From Cydia pomonella (taxonomy: Eukaryota; Arthropoda; Insecta; Lepidoptera; Tortricidae), in the NCBI RefSeq assembly GCF_033807575.1, contig NC_084703.1:2914001-2978000 (forward strand): DNA of 64,000 nucleotides, read 5' to 3'. Positions 47,049-59,310 of this stretch are shown here, piece by piece (the stretch's first letter is position 1; each line of letters begins with the position of its first letter). Under the pieces are notes generated by a model, which ran no database searches, was not told where the DNA came from, and worked only from the letters and a program-made list of their open reading frames with translations. The translations under genes and the position numbers were made by a program.

Positions 47049-47090
47049 GTACTGTGTCTTACTGTGCGGCACATTTTCCACGCTAGCTGG

Positions 47091-47267
47091 CAACGTTGCT
47101 GGCGTGATGACGCACCAACCACGACAGCTGGCACAGCGACGAGCCTTCTTGGAGACCCGGGACTGCATCGAGGCGCGCCTGGTCACCCAGTGGGAGAACC
47201 AGTAGCAGGAACTGTGGCTCACTTTGCGACGCATTACCCACACTAGCTGGCAGCGACGCCCTAGACC
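47091..47267 (+). pseudogene. Decayed tandem copy of cyclase exon 5 and start of another
   Basis: The copy runs from AACGTTGCTGGCGTGATG to GAGAACCAGTAGCAG. It keeps RAFLETRDCIEARLVTQ but has a TAG where the exon has CAG and GGAACTG in place of the GGTACTG donor, so it cannot act as the exon. After it a second unit begins (CACACTAGCTGGCAGCG) and fades by 47267. Confidence 0.85.
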
Positions 47268-47835
47268 AGGCTCCGTGAACATTTTTCGTTTTAAATTAAA
47301 AAATAATAATAAACAAGCATAAAGCCCGCCGTAACCTATGGACGCCTGCAATTCCAGAGATGATACATGCGCGTTGCCGACCCTTTACAAATCTGAACAC
47401 TTTTTTGAAGAACCTCATACTGTAAACCCTCGGGAAAACTTCAGCCGGTAGCTCATTCCACATTATCTATGCTTCAATAAATTAGGCTACAGAATATTAC
47501 AGTTAAAGTGACGTGTAAACCTGGCCCTGTATTCCACAAAGATTTACGAAGAAACCCTCAAATAGTGCTGCCTCGAGGATACAGACTAAGCCAACAGCGA
47601 TACAGCAATATGGCCAGGTGAACTAAACAGCCTGGTGACAGACGGACGGACAGCGGAGTCTTAGTAATAGGGTACGGAACCCTAAAAAATAAAGAAACGG
47701 AAAACACCGCGTTACAGAATAAATAGTAGTCCTACCGTACAGAAATGACACTTCCTACAAAACCGAAGTTTGACAGCGATTCAGGGACAAAACATGCTGT
47801 CTCTTTCTAACGTATAGCACTACCCTTTCGGGGTT

Positions 47836-48056
47836 TGTTCCTGGTTCATCGTATTCCTGTTTCGTCGGATTCCTGATTCGTCGGATTCTTGTTTCGTCGG
47901 AATTATATTACATATAATTAAATATGTCGTACAGTAAACCAGTATTTACTAAATATGAAGATTTAATGTAAAGGTGAAGTCACGGTAATTGCATAGTTTC
48001 ATTTCATATTGACATTTCGACGAATCAGAAATACGTCGAACCAGGAACAAACCCCT
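47836..48056. repeat. Inverted repeat with CGTCGGATTC internal repeats
   Basis: GGGGTTTGTTCCTGGTTC pairs with GAACCAGGAACAAACCCC across about 200 bp. The upstream flank 47748-47830 resembles the complement of 44640-44715. Confidence 0.7.
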
Positions 48057-49649
48057 TTCGGCTACCTAGGTTGTCACAATTCAAGTCATTTTCTTAACTG
48101 TGGTTGTGCACGCAACGGGATGTCAATGCTGAGCCAAACGGCACTGAGAATGACTGTTGCGGCAAGCAAGAAAGTTTACTCAATTTCATAGTAGATGGCG
48201 CTGCTCTGCATACATCGCGCGTTACGAGTTCCCAGCGACCTATATAAGCGACGGCGGATTGTCAAGCTTTTTATTTTTGCAATATTCTTTAACGAATGAA
48301 CATGTATACGCGTTTAAATGTTATAATATAAAAGTGTGTTGTAAATGGCGTCTCAATTCTTATTTCACAAAATATGATATGAGTAACTTGAGTGTACAAT
48401 GACCGAACGCTCTAGTGTCTCAAAATTTCCTATTTCTAATCTGCAGATTTTATATTTTGAAATATGTACCTTTTGCATTAAACCTCCTAATCTAAAACGC
48501 GGTATCTCAAAAACTGAACTTTAAAATGGAACTTTAAGATTTCAAAGTACATGTTTGCATTCAATTTTGCAAGTACGAACACCGGACTTTTTTGTGGTTC
48601 TGACAGCATTTATTTTCACCTCCATTCCCAACGGGTTCTTTAAGGTTTTTTGTAGAGTTAGTAGGAAGGTAAGGGGCTCTGGTGCCATTCTTTTGTGCGC
48701 TTTGAGTCAAGTTTTCAGCAAAGTTTTGAGGTTACCGTAGGAACAAAAGCATTTTGCAATGGTTGTGAAATGAATTGTAGTTGGCTAACTGAACTTTACG
48801 TGGTTGTATTAAAATCAGTTAAATATCTCCCGCGGTTAAAGCGAGGGTCGCTCGGTAGTGTATGTGACTGCTACATAATGAACGGCATTAAAGTACGAAT
48901 GTGGGTTTATGAAACGAGTTTAAAGCGAGTTTCATAAGAAGATCATCAGTCTTTGAATGCCTAATTATGTACCGTTACACGTACACTGCTTTATCTACAC
49001 ACATTTTATAAGCTCTTTAGGATGTGTTCTAGAACCGCCCATTACGACCGCCATTGCGTCATTTGATCACACACTGAATAAAACGTCATCTTGACTGATA
49101 CTAGAAATGAGGTCAATTCAAATTAAAGTAAAGGTCGTTGTTGTTCCAAAAATGATACGTTTCTGCTCTAGAGCACTGGACTTTCTAAGTACATTCTTTT
49201 TTATACGATAAGCATTTAACATTTAGCTTTAAATGGATTTGTTGTACAATTTCCATTTTGATAATTAACTCCCCATTCCATAAATAACGATGTTTTTACC
49301 TAAATTGTTAACTGAAAGTACCCTCAAGAAATACTACTGATGTTTATACTTAGCTGTGTTTTTTTTATTCACATTTATTTTATTTTCCTAGTATTCGTAA
49401 TGAAAAGTAGAGTATTTAACTCGGGACTCGGGTGAAAGGCACCTTTTCAGTCTCGGACTTTTGGCGTTCTCAATGCGTTCGAGCGCCAAACTACCTCGAC
49501 AGAAATTTTGATGCCTTTCCTTGGTTAACAATCTACTATTGTTATTACTTACATACAATCATTAAGGACTAAGGACTCGCGAACTGTTACGCAAAATCTT
49601 ACATGTTGGTTTACATCTGTAACAACAAAATCCGTTTTATAAAAATCTC

Positions 49650-50425
49650 GTGAAAGCCGAGAAGAACAAGTCCAGTAAGTACCTAGACTTAGCTCACGAG
49701 ATAACCGCCATGTGGGATGTTAATTCGACGATCATTGTCCCGATAGTCGTGTCAGCGAACGGTCTTATAGCGAAGAGTCTCGACCAACACCTTGAGAGAC
49801 TCTCGCTGTGTGGTTGGATCAAGGGTCAGATGCAGAAGGCGGTGATCTTGGACACGGCGCGGATAGTAACGTCGGTTCCTCTCTCTGCAGCCCCAGTGTT
49901 GTCACATCTACCAAATTTTCGGTAGATCTACCTATTTTGCCTGCGTTCTACCTATCTACCTCCCTCAGCCTGAAATCTACCTATTTTTCAAAATGGTACA
50001 ATTGTAAGCAATTCTCAATACATGAGACGGAACATTACTTAATTTCAACCGAATTTCGATTCGATTTAATGAAAGCTTGCCAAAGAAACAGATTATACAA
50101 GCAGGTTTATTACCTACAAACAATGAAAATCCTAACTTTTGTTTCAATTTCTTTAATAAACACGTGTACTAACGTCACAATATTAAAAACTCATAAAGAA
50201 TTTGAAAATTTCTATACACATTTTTAATCATAAAAACGAACTTGCTATTAAGTGGTACATCTACCTGTTTTTCATTTTAATACCACCCATTTCTACCTAT
50301 TTTTGCACCCTGTTCTACCACTTCGGCAAAATTGTATGTGACAACACTGTGCAGCCCTGACCACCGGCAGCTTGAGTCCTGCCCTGCTACTGGAGGCATC
50401 CTAGGTTAGGTTTTTTGATGATTTC
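49650..50425 (+). mobile_element. Non-LTR fragment, interrupted by a hAT miniature element
   Basis: KAEKNKSSKYLDLAHEITAM, VPIVVSANGLIAKSLDQHLE and MQKAVILDTARIVRRFL-type sequence form the end of a retrotransposon ORF. The rest continues after the insertion as CCTGACCACCGGCAGCTTGA to 50425. Confidence 0.8.
49894..50349. mobile_element. hAT-type miniature element, 456 bp, nested in a LINE fragment
   Basis: The ends CAGTGTTGTCACA and TGTGACAACACTG are perfect inverted repeats; the flanking 8-mer TGCAGCCC is duplicated exactly (49886-49893, 50350-50357). The LINE reading frame is continuous if the element is removed. The interior is AT-rich with no recognised protein. Confidence 0.92.
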
Positions 50426-51016
50426 GGCTAGTTAGTTAATTTCTTCCGTGCAAGAGCGATTACGCTCATCACGTCTTTCGTGGCCCACTGATATGTTATA
50501 ATTATGTTGTTTGTGTAATATCAAAACCGCTGACGGACACAAATCAGTGTTTAGTTTATTATTAATATTAGAACAAAGTATGTTGAAACTTTTGATGGAT
50601 GTATATAAAGTGGGGAAACCGTGACGGTTGATCATCAACATTTTTAGGGTAACAGTTTTGAATGATTCACGGTTAGTTTCACTAGACTTAAATCGACCGG
50701 GATATTAACCGTGATTACCTTTTATATTGTTTTGAGCTCCCGATATTTCGACGCAGTTACATGCATCTTGTTCACGGGTAACTGGAGATAGCGGGTGTCA
50801 AAGTTGTGTAGACCGCGCTGCGAGGGTAGACATAATAAAAGCAATATTAACATTAACGAAAATACTCTTGTTTTAAGCTCATTTAGATTATTTTGAAACG
50901 TTACTTTAAACACTCGCGGTGGTACGCCATTTTCTTTGGCGCATACTCGTAGATTACATTTCGCAGATGTAACACGTAGGTACTAATGATTACTATGATA
51001 TATTACTCTTTATCTT

Positions 51017-51277
51017 GACGACCGGTCTGGCCTAGTGGGTAGTGAACCTGCCTATGAAGCCGATGGTCCCGGGCTCAAATCCTCGTAAGGGCATTTATTC
51101 GTGTGATGAGCATGGATATTTGTTCCTGAGTCATGGGTGTTTTCTATGTATTTAAGTATTTATAAATATTTATATATTATATATATCGTTGTCTAAGTAC
51201 CCTCAACACAAGCCTTATTGAGCTTACTGCGGGACTTAGTCAATTTGTGTAATAATGTTCTTATAATATTTATTATT
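51017..51277 (+). mobile_element. tRNA-derived SINE, family 2
   Basis: The only plus-strand copy: GGTCTGGCCTAGTGGGTAGT head, GGCTCAAATCC B box, AATTTGTGTAATAATGTTC tail. Confidence 0.88.
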
Positions 51278-51872
51278 TATTGATCTCGTAATTATTTTTA
51301 GTGTTTTTCTCATATTTAAATAGTATAAGCGCGATTAGATCAAAATTGCTACGAGTACGAGAGTCAAATAGAAGTTTTAATGTCGTCCGTGTCACATATG
51401 TAAACCAATTTCAATACACTTGTAAGGAAATATTATCTAGATTCTTCACAGTGTGTATGTAGGCAGAAAATGAACAGTTGCCATAATAGCTTCGCCTCTG
51501 GCTAGCTACACAGCTATGCTTATTCTTTAGCTTAGTGACAGACGTCAAACGCCGAAAATGGCGGACACGATTTGTTCTCGATAGCCTGTCTAGTACATTT
51601 ATGTCAGTGTTCGCGGTAGGCCCTCTGATTTTAATATTTTGCAGTTAGACACTATAATGAAGCAAATATCAGTTTATGGGTGTTCATTTGAATACCATGG
51701 TGACGCATTTTGTTTAATAGTGATTTGTGACTGGTGACATCAAAGGGCGACCTGTAGGAGAACATCCGTTCATACGAAGTCCGGACATACAGTTTGCCCG
51801 AGTCAACGATAGATCTTCGCTGACGCTTCGGTCAGCTATAGAAAGTTTGCTTAGCAGAAAATCGTATCAAAG

Positions 51873-52470
51873 TGCTGTCGTTCGATTTGTAGCTGGCCCC
51901 GAATGGCTAATCCTTTGTCTATTGTTAAGTAAAACCGCACGTGCTACTGCCTGCATAAGAAATGGTGCGGACTGTATTGAATTACAACTTTTATGAAAAT
52001 TGCAATAAAATTCAAAATGAACAAATGGTAAAATAATCTGCAATTTCTTATCTGTTCTAATGTTACTGAGTGTCGGCGAGTCGAACGCTACATGGTTATG
52101 TTAGACTGGTTAGTCTAAAATGTGTCCTGGAGATGCGTAACAAAGGCGCGTTGACGGAGAGCGCACCTACACTGGTTTTTTTAGCGTTGGACTAGCCCGC
52201 GCTCAAGAGTCAACGAACCTTTTTTGCAAGTAGTGGCACGTGCGGTTTTACTTAACAATGGACAAAGGATAAGCCGTTCGGGGCCATATACAAATCGAAC
52301 AACGATACTTACATAACAGCCTGTACCCGTACCATGAGTCACTGATAGCGTCAAAACTGACATGTACGCTATCGAGTACGTAATTTACTTTCGTAATTCA
52401 CTTATAAGCGAGTACGAGCGAGATGCATAGAAAGTAAGACGTTCTCGATAGCGTTTGTCAGTGACGAACT
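51873..52470. repeat. Two adjacent inverted repeats
   Basis: CCTTTGTCTATTGTTAAGTA at about 51910 is complementary to 52239-52270, with arms of about 85 bp. A shorter pair, GTCACTGATAGCGTCAAAAC and GATAGCGTTTGTCAGTGAC, spans 52331-52470. Confidence 0.65.
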
Positions 52471-52479
52471 GGTGGCAGC

Positions 52480-53493
52480 CACATTGTATACCTTAAAACA
52501 ACACAAGAGGCTGTTTTAACATAACCCTTCATAACTTGATAGGGTTACGTACGTGTTCAGCAATTCAGAGACCAAACACCGTGCTCAAACAGCCATTGTT
52601 AGCTTTGCCGGTGCCCCGCAATTATAGTTCCATTGTTCGAGACACCCCCTATGCGCGTGCGCGGATTTCAACTCTATTTTGTACAGTGTAGAGTTCCTGG
52701 TGTTTGAACTGTGGGAAAAAGTAAACGTGAAATCTTTGTCATACGGTAGTTTCGTGTCTTATGTGTCTCTATTTCAGACAGGGATATATGTAATACAAAA
52801 AGCTGGAACTAAAGAACAGTTTCTAAAGTAACCTTAGATTATATACCTTATACCCTTAACTTACAACTTATAACTTACAACTTAGATTTTTTTTTTTTAT
52901 GAGTTCTTTATTTAACATAATTTAGTACAATGTAATTACTTAATCTAGTTTACATTTCCATCCTAGACAGTAATAACAATAAATTAATACAGTTTAGTGA
53001 GCTATAAGCGCTCATTATAAACTTTTTAACAACTTAGTGTTTATACATTGCCATGGGTAAAATCATACTTACACTAAAGCTTAGAACAGCAGCATAACTA
53101 TTATTACGTTCGCTCAGATATAGCTTACGTTTGTTGCATACATAAAACAACTTAGATTATAACCTTAGATTATATACGATCAACTGGATTTACATCTAAT
53201 GAAACCTGCTACAATTAAAAACCTCATGGCATCTAGTTTCTTTGCTCCCCTGCCTGCAGAAGATTAGCATAGGTTTAATTTTAATTTATTGATTTAAATA
53301 AGAAACAAATTACTTATTTCTTTTCTCATAGCATGTTTTGGCGTTTGTAAAGTCTTTAATTTTGTTATCTACAACACGTGCTAACCTGTAATATGACTAC
53401 CTTTGTATCCTATCTGTGGAAACCTGTAATTGGCTTCCCTGATACATATTTATGTTAACCTAGTTTTAGTTTATTAAGCTGTTGGTTTTCCGA
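52480..53493. other. Intron 5, no gene seen
   Basis: ACTTATAACTTACAACTTA short repeats at 52858-52888; otherwise low complexity. Confidence 0.5.
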
Positions 53494-53745
53494 ATAAAAA
53501 AAAAAAAAAAAAAATAAAATAAAATAAAATAAAAAAAAATAAAATAAAATAAAATAAAATAAAATAAAATAAAATAAAATAAAATAAAATAAAATAAAAT
53601 AAAATAAAATAAAATAAAATAAAATAAAATAAAATAAAATAAAATAAAATAAAATAAAATAAAATAAAATAAAATAAAATAAAATAAAATAAAATAAAAT
53701 AAAATAAAATAAAATAAAATAAAATAAAATAAAATAAAATAAAAT
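53494..53745. repeat. (AAAAT)n pentanucleotide tract, about 45 units
   Basis: It starts with a run of about 20 A and one imperfect A-rich interruption, then uninterrupted AAAAT to ATATATGTATG. It looks like an expanded poly(A) tail of a retroelement. Long minus-strand frames here (ILFYF repeats) are spurious. Confidence 0.95.
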
Positions 53746-53871
53746 ATATGTATGAGAGAATTGATCGTGTCGTGTCGGATGGCTTATGGCGCGGCGCGAT
53801 GGCGATGGGATGGCCACGGTGTGGGTTTTTCATCCGCACGTCAAAGGTAGTGGGCCAGCGATGGTGCGACC

Positions 53872-54512
53872 CAGGGGTCGTACAAAAAGTGCGGATGACG
53901 TCAAACCACTTATAGATGATTTCAAATAGTATTTTTGATTTTCATAAACAATTATCACTTATCATTTATCAACCTCTTTATTAAACGATATCGCCACTTG
54001 AAATGAGTAAGTACGTTTTTGACTGACACATTGTCAATCAGATGAACAATAAATTGACTTCGTTATTGTTTAGCTATTGTATCTTCACGATTATATTTAG
54101 CTAAAATTTATATTTACTAATGTATAAGAAAACGCTCTAAAATGTCATCTTTACTCGAATATTGTGGCAATATTCCGTTTCTGGAGGTACGTGACAAACA
54201 CGTATACTGCTCTTGCTGTAATCAAGATATACCAACGAAGGTAAGCAATATTAAAAGACATTTGGAGACAACCAAACATGAAATAATTGATAATAATAAT
54301 AATTATACCTTATGGTAACAAGTTTCGTGAAATTTATTTTATTCACTACATCACCCCTGTATTCCATGGATTTATTTACGATTATTTTGTTACTTCATTA
54401 ATACTACTTTGTTACTACATGTCACACGGAAGTTTAAATACAAACTCAAACATCATTCTGTGTGCAAGATTACGTCATTTTTACGTCATTCGCACTTTTT
54501 GTCCGACCCCTG
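53872..54512 (+). mobile_element. Non-autonomous hAT element, 641 bp, with zinc-finger ORF
   Basis: The ends are inverted repeats of about 30 bp, CAGGGGTCGTACAAAAAGTG and the complement of its near-identical partner ending CCGACCCCTG. Flanking 8-mers GTGCGACC and GTGCGTAC differ at one base, consistent with an 8-bp hAT target duplication. Confidence 0.85.
54142..54318 (+). CDS. hAT transposase N-terminal zinc-finger remnant (58 aa)
   Basis: This 58-residue open frame lies inside a short hAT-type element. It has a Cys pair in HVYCSCCNQD and a His pair in IKRHLETTKH with spacing like the N-terminal BED or CGBP1-like zinc fingers of hAT transposases. The rest of the transposase is absent, and translation runs into an AAT repeat and stops. 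It cannot be an active transposase; it might be expressed as a small DNA-binding protein, but nothing shows that. Confidence 0.6.
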   Translation: MSSLLEYCGNIPFLEVRDKHVYCSCCNQDIPTKVSNIKRHLETTKHEIIDNNNNYTLW

Positions 54513-54719
54513 GTGCGTACGCATCTACACGTGGCCCATTCTATAGTGCGTGCTTTCAACCATCGTTAGGCCATCTCGCTGGGCCAACTAAAGGAGCTAT
54601 TAGCTTGAAGAAACTTTACACCTCCAAATTTTATTAGTATTAGTACTCTGACATTGGGGACCATTTACATCTCCAGATTTAATGTGTTTTTAACTATAGA
54701 GACTATACATCTCTATTGT

Positions 54720-54900
54720 ATTGTAGTAATTATTTATTTTAAGATTATTATAATGATGTTTATCCAGGTATTGGCTGTTGTATTTATTTATAAATGTTGT
54801 TATATATTTTTCATGTCACTATATGGTGTTAGTACTAAAAATGTTATATTGATTTGTAAAAGAGCCCCTGAGGCCTACTTGCAGACTATTTTTTTGAATT
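54720..54900 (+). repeat. Interspersed repeat (AAAAGAGCCC...GCCTACTTGCAG)
   Basis: Its complement, slightly diverged, is at 58608-58760. It is AT-rich with TATCCAGGTATTGGCTGTTG, likely a LINE 3' region. Confidence 0.65.
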
Positions 54901-55244
54901 TTGAAGCAAACGTTGTGCTTTGTTGGCGAACAGATTTCATAAAAAATGTGACTCAAAATGTAGCCATGTTATGCCGAATATTCGGTATTCGGCCAAAACA
55001 ATGAGATCTCTAATAAAATTGCTATAAAAACTAGAACTAGCAATAAAATTATGGAAACGGAATAAACCATTTGGCCAAGATGTAATAAAAACAATCCATT
55101 AATGAAAATGGGTTCTCGGAAAGCCATTTAACTGGAGTTTCCGTTTCCTGGCCTTAATTAAATTAAATCGTACTTTCCATACTTTGCAATGTAAAAGTGT
55201 TCTTCAAGTGGTTTTCAGTTTTGCCTTTGTGAATGTATAGGGAG

Positions 55245-56144
55245 TAGGGAATGCAATCCCGATCCCGCGGGATCCCGATCTCGCGAGATCCCGTGTAATT
55301 TTTCGGGATCAATCCCGACGCATAATATGACGGGATCCCGTTTGGGATTGACGGGATTGGGCGGCAGTCGTCAGCGATGTAACACACGTATTATATCGTA
55401 AAGAACCGAACTAAGCAGAGATTAATACGGCAGTATTAAACGAAGATAACTTGCCTCTTTCAATGATTGCAGAAGATTTGAATTTACGTGCTACTGCTGT
55501 ACAAACTAATATGTCACTTAAAGAGGAATTAGAACAAAATTTGCGAGCATCTAAAAGTCCCTTTACACGTGTATCCACGAGCTTAGACAGATTAGAGTCT
55601 GTCATAAAAAATCAAATGGATTTATTTGAGTGTGGAGGAACAAGGGGGAGATTTTTGCTTTTTTCATATAATTGCTTCGACACGCTGTTGCCAACCAGTG
55701 TTGAGTCGGAGAGGGCATTCTCAGCAGCTGAGTACATTGCAACGGATGTAAGATGCCGTTTAGCAGATAACACTCTTAATACCCTTTGCTTTTTAAGAAG
55801 TCACTTTCAAAATCACTAGTAATACTCTCTAATTCCTTGTTGTTTTGATTCTTATTACAGTTATACTTATTGTTTTGATTACCTTTGTTAATTTCCAAGG
55901 AAAACTGATGATGATTTGGTTAATAATATTAAAGAATAAAGGTTTTTGTTTTCTGTCTATTAATACGTTATTTTAATTAACGTCACCATCACAAACATGC
56001 CGTTATTATCGTTTTAATTCATTCGAATTTTACTTTTTTTTAAATCTACTCGGGATCCCGAAAATTCCGGGATCCCGCGGGATTGATATTTCTAATCCCG
56101 CGGGATCTCGAATTTGCAATCCCGAGTCGGGATTGCATTCACTA
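55245..56144 (+). mobile_element. Non-autonomous hAT element, 900 bp, with C-terminal domain ORF
   Basis: Ends TAGGGAATGCAATCCCGA and TCGGGATTGCATTCACTA are near-perfect inverted repeats. Subterminal regions are packed with GGGATCCCG palindromes (55256-55350 and 56050-56133). The 8-bp target site ATAGGGAG flanks both sides perfectly (55237-55244 and 56145-56152). The 3' target sequence is the edge of another repeat family. Confidence 0.92.
55451..55819 (+). CDS. hAT transposase C-terminal dimerisation domain remnant (122 aa)
   Basis: The C-terminal half (residues about 70-122) shows the hAT dimerisation pattern: LPTSVESERAFSAAEYIATD followed by RLADNTLNTLCFLRSH. In this family that region closes the catalytic fold and mediates multimer formation. 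The upstream part (MIAEDLNLRATAVQTN and on) resembles the segment just before that domain. The DDE catalytic core and N-terminal finger are missing. It lies inside a 900-bp element with intact ends and a perfect 8-bp target duplication, so the element was moved as a non-autonomous copy. Confidence 0.75.
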   Translation: MPLSMIAEDLNLRATAVQTNMSLKEELEQNLRASKSPFTRVSTSLDRLESVIKNQMDLFECGGTRGRFLLFSYNCFDTLLPTSVESERAFSAAEYIATDVRCRLADNTLNTLCFLRSHFQNH

Positions 56145-56347
56145 ATAGGGAGCGTGCATGAACTGTAGGAGGCAGCACAGGAGCCGTCAGATTTTTGGCG
56201 CGAGGCGTAAATGTGATGTTTATTGTTCCGATGTAGCCCACAAGATGGCAGCACTTACTATGCACAAGAAAACACGTGACGTGTAAATGTACATGTTTAT
56301 GGTTCCGATTCAGGCCGATCAGACCCTCCAACGCGTACGGTCCCTAT
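56145..56347 (+). repeat. Interspersed repeat (GGGAGCGTGCATGAACTGTA...), copy at a hAT target site
   Basis: Same family as 24283-24541; its first bases are the hAT target ATAGGGAG. Confidence 0.8.
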
Positions 56348-56449
56348 TGTATGACCACGGGTCGAAAAGGGTGTACGGGAAATCTATTTTAATATTATGT
56401 AATAGCGGGCGGGCCGGTGAAAAGCGACAAAATTTTGAAACGTAATAAA

Positions 56450-56697
56450 TATAAGCAGGCTAAAGTGGGACTGGGCTGGACTTGTCTGTCGGATGAATGG
56501 TGACAGATGGGCCAAAATAGCCAGTAGCTGGCATTCCAGAGTAGTCGTGGCAGAGGCAGACCGAGAAAAAGATGGCGGGACGACTTGGATGCGTTTCAGC
56601 GGGACTGGCGGGATCTTGCTCAGCACAGGGAGGATTGGAAAGCGAGAGGGGAGGGCTTTGCCCAGCAGTGGGACACACAAATAGGCTAATAAAAAAG
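56450..56697 (+). mobile_element. RTE-like LINE 3' fragment
   Basis: In broken frames it encodes LKWDWAGLVCRMNGDRWAK and then QRDWRDLAQHREDWKARG-like sequence, and ends CCCAGCAGTGGGACACAC before ATAGGCTAATAAAAAAG. Confidence 0.8.
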
Positions 56698-57348
56698 AAG
56701 AGCCTCGGTAGAGAGTACCATTTTGTGCTAATAAAAAAATATTGCCTCGGTAAAGAGTACCATTTTGTACCATTTACCGTTGAAACTCCAGGTCCATGGG
56801 CTCCCAGCGTGCACAAGTTGTTTGCAGAAATCGCGAAGCGTCTGGTGAGTGTAATCAAAGAGCTGGTGATTATTTCAAGTGTTTTTTTTTTTCTATTTAT
56901 TTAGAAACAAACAGTCATACACAATTTTTGATCAAGAAATAGACCTATAGTTTCATATGTAGAAATAAAATACAAACAGGTCCGTGGCTATTACAAAAAA
57001 ACAAAAAGACTTAAATCTGTATTTTATAATAACTAATACTTGAAATATGTAAATCAGTGATTTGATCCGTCTGTAGAAAATACGTTACATATACGTCGTA
57101 GTACATTAAATTTAAGCAAATTTAAGTGTTATAGAAATAAAAACTAACTGTAACAAGGTTTGGCAATAAGACGTGCAGAAATAAATACCGAGAAAATTTC
57201 ATGGGAACCAGTACGTGTCATCCACGATGACGCGCAGATTTGTCAAATCTAACCTTTAATGACATAACAATATGAGTCAAGGCGCGCGTCTTCGTGAATG
57301 ACACGAGTGATGGGAACTTTGCATTTTTTTTTAATTCTCTTTCACACA

Positions 57349-57535
57349 TTAAGGTAGAAGTACTAGTGCTCGACGCTGCACTAGTACTCGACACGGGCAC
57401 TTTATGTCAAAGTGACAAGGATTAAGTTCCAATACAGAAAAATCTTCGTTGTTCAAATTTAACCTATATTTTCTATGACATAAAGTGCCCATGTCGGTGA
57501 CTAGTGCAGCGTCGAACACTAGTACTTTTACCTTA
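57349..57535. mobile_element. Palindromic miniature element
   Basis: AGTACTAGTGCTCGACGCTG and its near complement, with a second inner pair ACTTTATGTCA/GACATAAAGT. Confidence 0.78.
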
Positions 57536-58970
57536 CTAGTCTAGTCTATGAATACTTAATACATAAAAAATAAAAAAAATGAAAGGGTATGGCTATTGTT
57601 AATACACATCAAATTGCATAAAAATATTTTCTACACTGTTAAAATCCAGAGAGGAAAATGGGGACTACGTTTGTATGGAAAAGCGGCCACGTGAATTCGG
57701 TCTTCTTTCCTCTTAATAATCTACATGAAGTTCAAATGCGTCCATCGTAGTTAGGATTGAAACGTAGGGGTACACTGCGTTCGATTCGCACGTCGGTTCG
57801 AAGTTTGAGCGAGACAGCGCTATGCGCGTATTATAGTGATATCCCGCTCGTACGTCGGAGTGCGAATCGGACGTGTGCCATGCCCCGTACTCAAACAGGA
57901 GCCCATACATTATGCAGAGTTTGGTTGGTAAGCCTGCTGCCGATAGACGTAGACTAAATACAAGGCTAGACTCGGACACTTCCTGCCTCGCACAGCTAAA
58001 TGAGGGGTATCGTTTTTGTACTCACCAGTTGGCCACTGTAGATGTAGGTCCAGAAAATCAGACCTCAAAATCTTGCTATGCTTATTTAAAAAAAAACTCA
58101 TTACATTCTAATATACACAAAAGGTAATTTAACATCAAAATTTACAATTTTTTCAATCTGATTAATTGTACATATATTTTAGCTGTCACTTTTTTAGGGT
58201 TCCGTACCCAAAGGGTCAAACGGGACCCTATTACTCAGACTTCACTGTCCGTCTGTCTGTCACCAGGCTGTATCTCATGAACCGTGATAGCTAGACAGTT
58301 GTAATTTTCACAGATGATATATTTCTATTGCCGCTATAACAACAAATATCTACTAAAAACAGAATAAAATAAATATTTGAGCCCCCTCAAATATTCAGAA
58401 GCATTGGCGAAGGTCTCAGTTTCATGTGTCCGTTTGTTCTCCTCTACATGTCGCAATTCTTAACCGATTCTCGTGATATTTTGTGACCAGATTCTATGAT
58501 TAAATAGTTTTTTTTATCAACCCAGTTTTTTTTTCTAAATGCGGAAATTAGCATAAACGACTTAAACGCCAATAAAATTCAAAATTCAAAATTCATAATT
58601 CAAAAATTTATTCTGCAAGTAGGCCTCAAGGGCTCTTTTACAAGTCAATAAAACATTTATAGTAACATCATATAGTGACATGAAAAATACGTAACAACAT
58701 TTTATAAATACAACAGCCAATACCTGGGTAAACATTACATTATAATAATCTTAAAATAAATAATAAAATAAAATAAATAAATAAAATAAATAAATATAGC
58801 ATCTATGGCGCTTAAGACCATTGTGATAACAACACAACGAACTATTTATCACTTTCACATTTTCTAAGCTTAAGGTCTACAGCTTAAAGAGCCACTTCTT
58901 TTATGGTTAAAGAAATTTATTTTCTCAAAAGAAATTTAACATTTCACTTACCCCGGGACCCGGGTATGTC

Positions 58971-59310
58971 CTTAAGCTACGTCCAAAAGAGAGGTATGGG
59001 CAATGTGAATGTCATCTCGCTTTGTGTGGTAGGGCACAGCACAGCAGATGTCATTCCAGATCTAGAGCAGAGCCCAACTGGGGAAGTACCTCCACCTTAC
59101 AGAAAACCGCAGCCAAATAACACTTGACCCTACTCATAGTGTTGTGTTCCTGCCGGTGAGTAAGGTTGCCAGAGCTCAACGAGGGGGGTGGGGTTAGGGT
59201 CGGCAACGCGCATGTAACTCCTCTGGAGTTGCAGGTGTACATAGGCTACGGAGACTGCTTACCATCAGGCAGGCCGTATGCTTGTTTGCCACCGACGTAG
59301 TATATAAAAA
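58971..59310 (+). repeat. Interspersed repeat, second full copy
   Basis: GTCCTTAAGCTACGTCCAAA to TAGTATATAAAAAAAAATAG. A related fragment is at 47310-47420 (minus). Confidence 0.82.

Noticed and set aside
46850..47351. Long minus-strand frames of 94 and 158 codons opposite exon 5
   Set aside because: Shadows of exon 5 and its copy; the plus strand has conserved cyclase motifs and splice sites.
53455..53839. Two minus-strand frames of about 120 codons rich in ILFYF
   Set aside because: They only read the AAAAT pentanucleotide tract.
55163..55387. 74-codon minus frame
   Set aside because: It covers the GGGATCCCG palindromic end of a hAT element.
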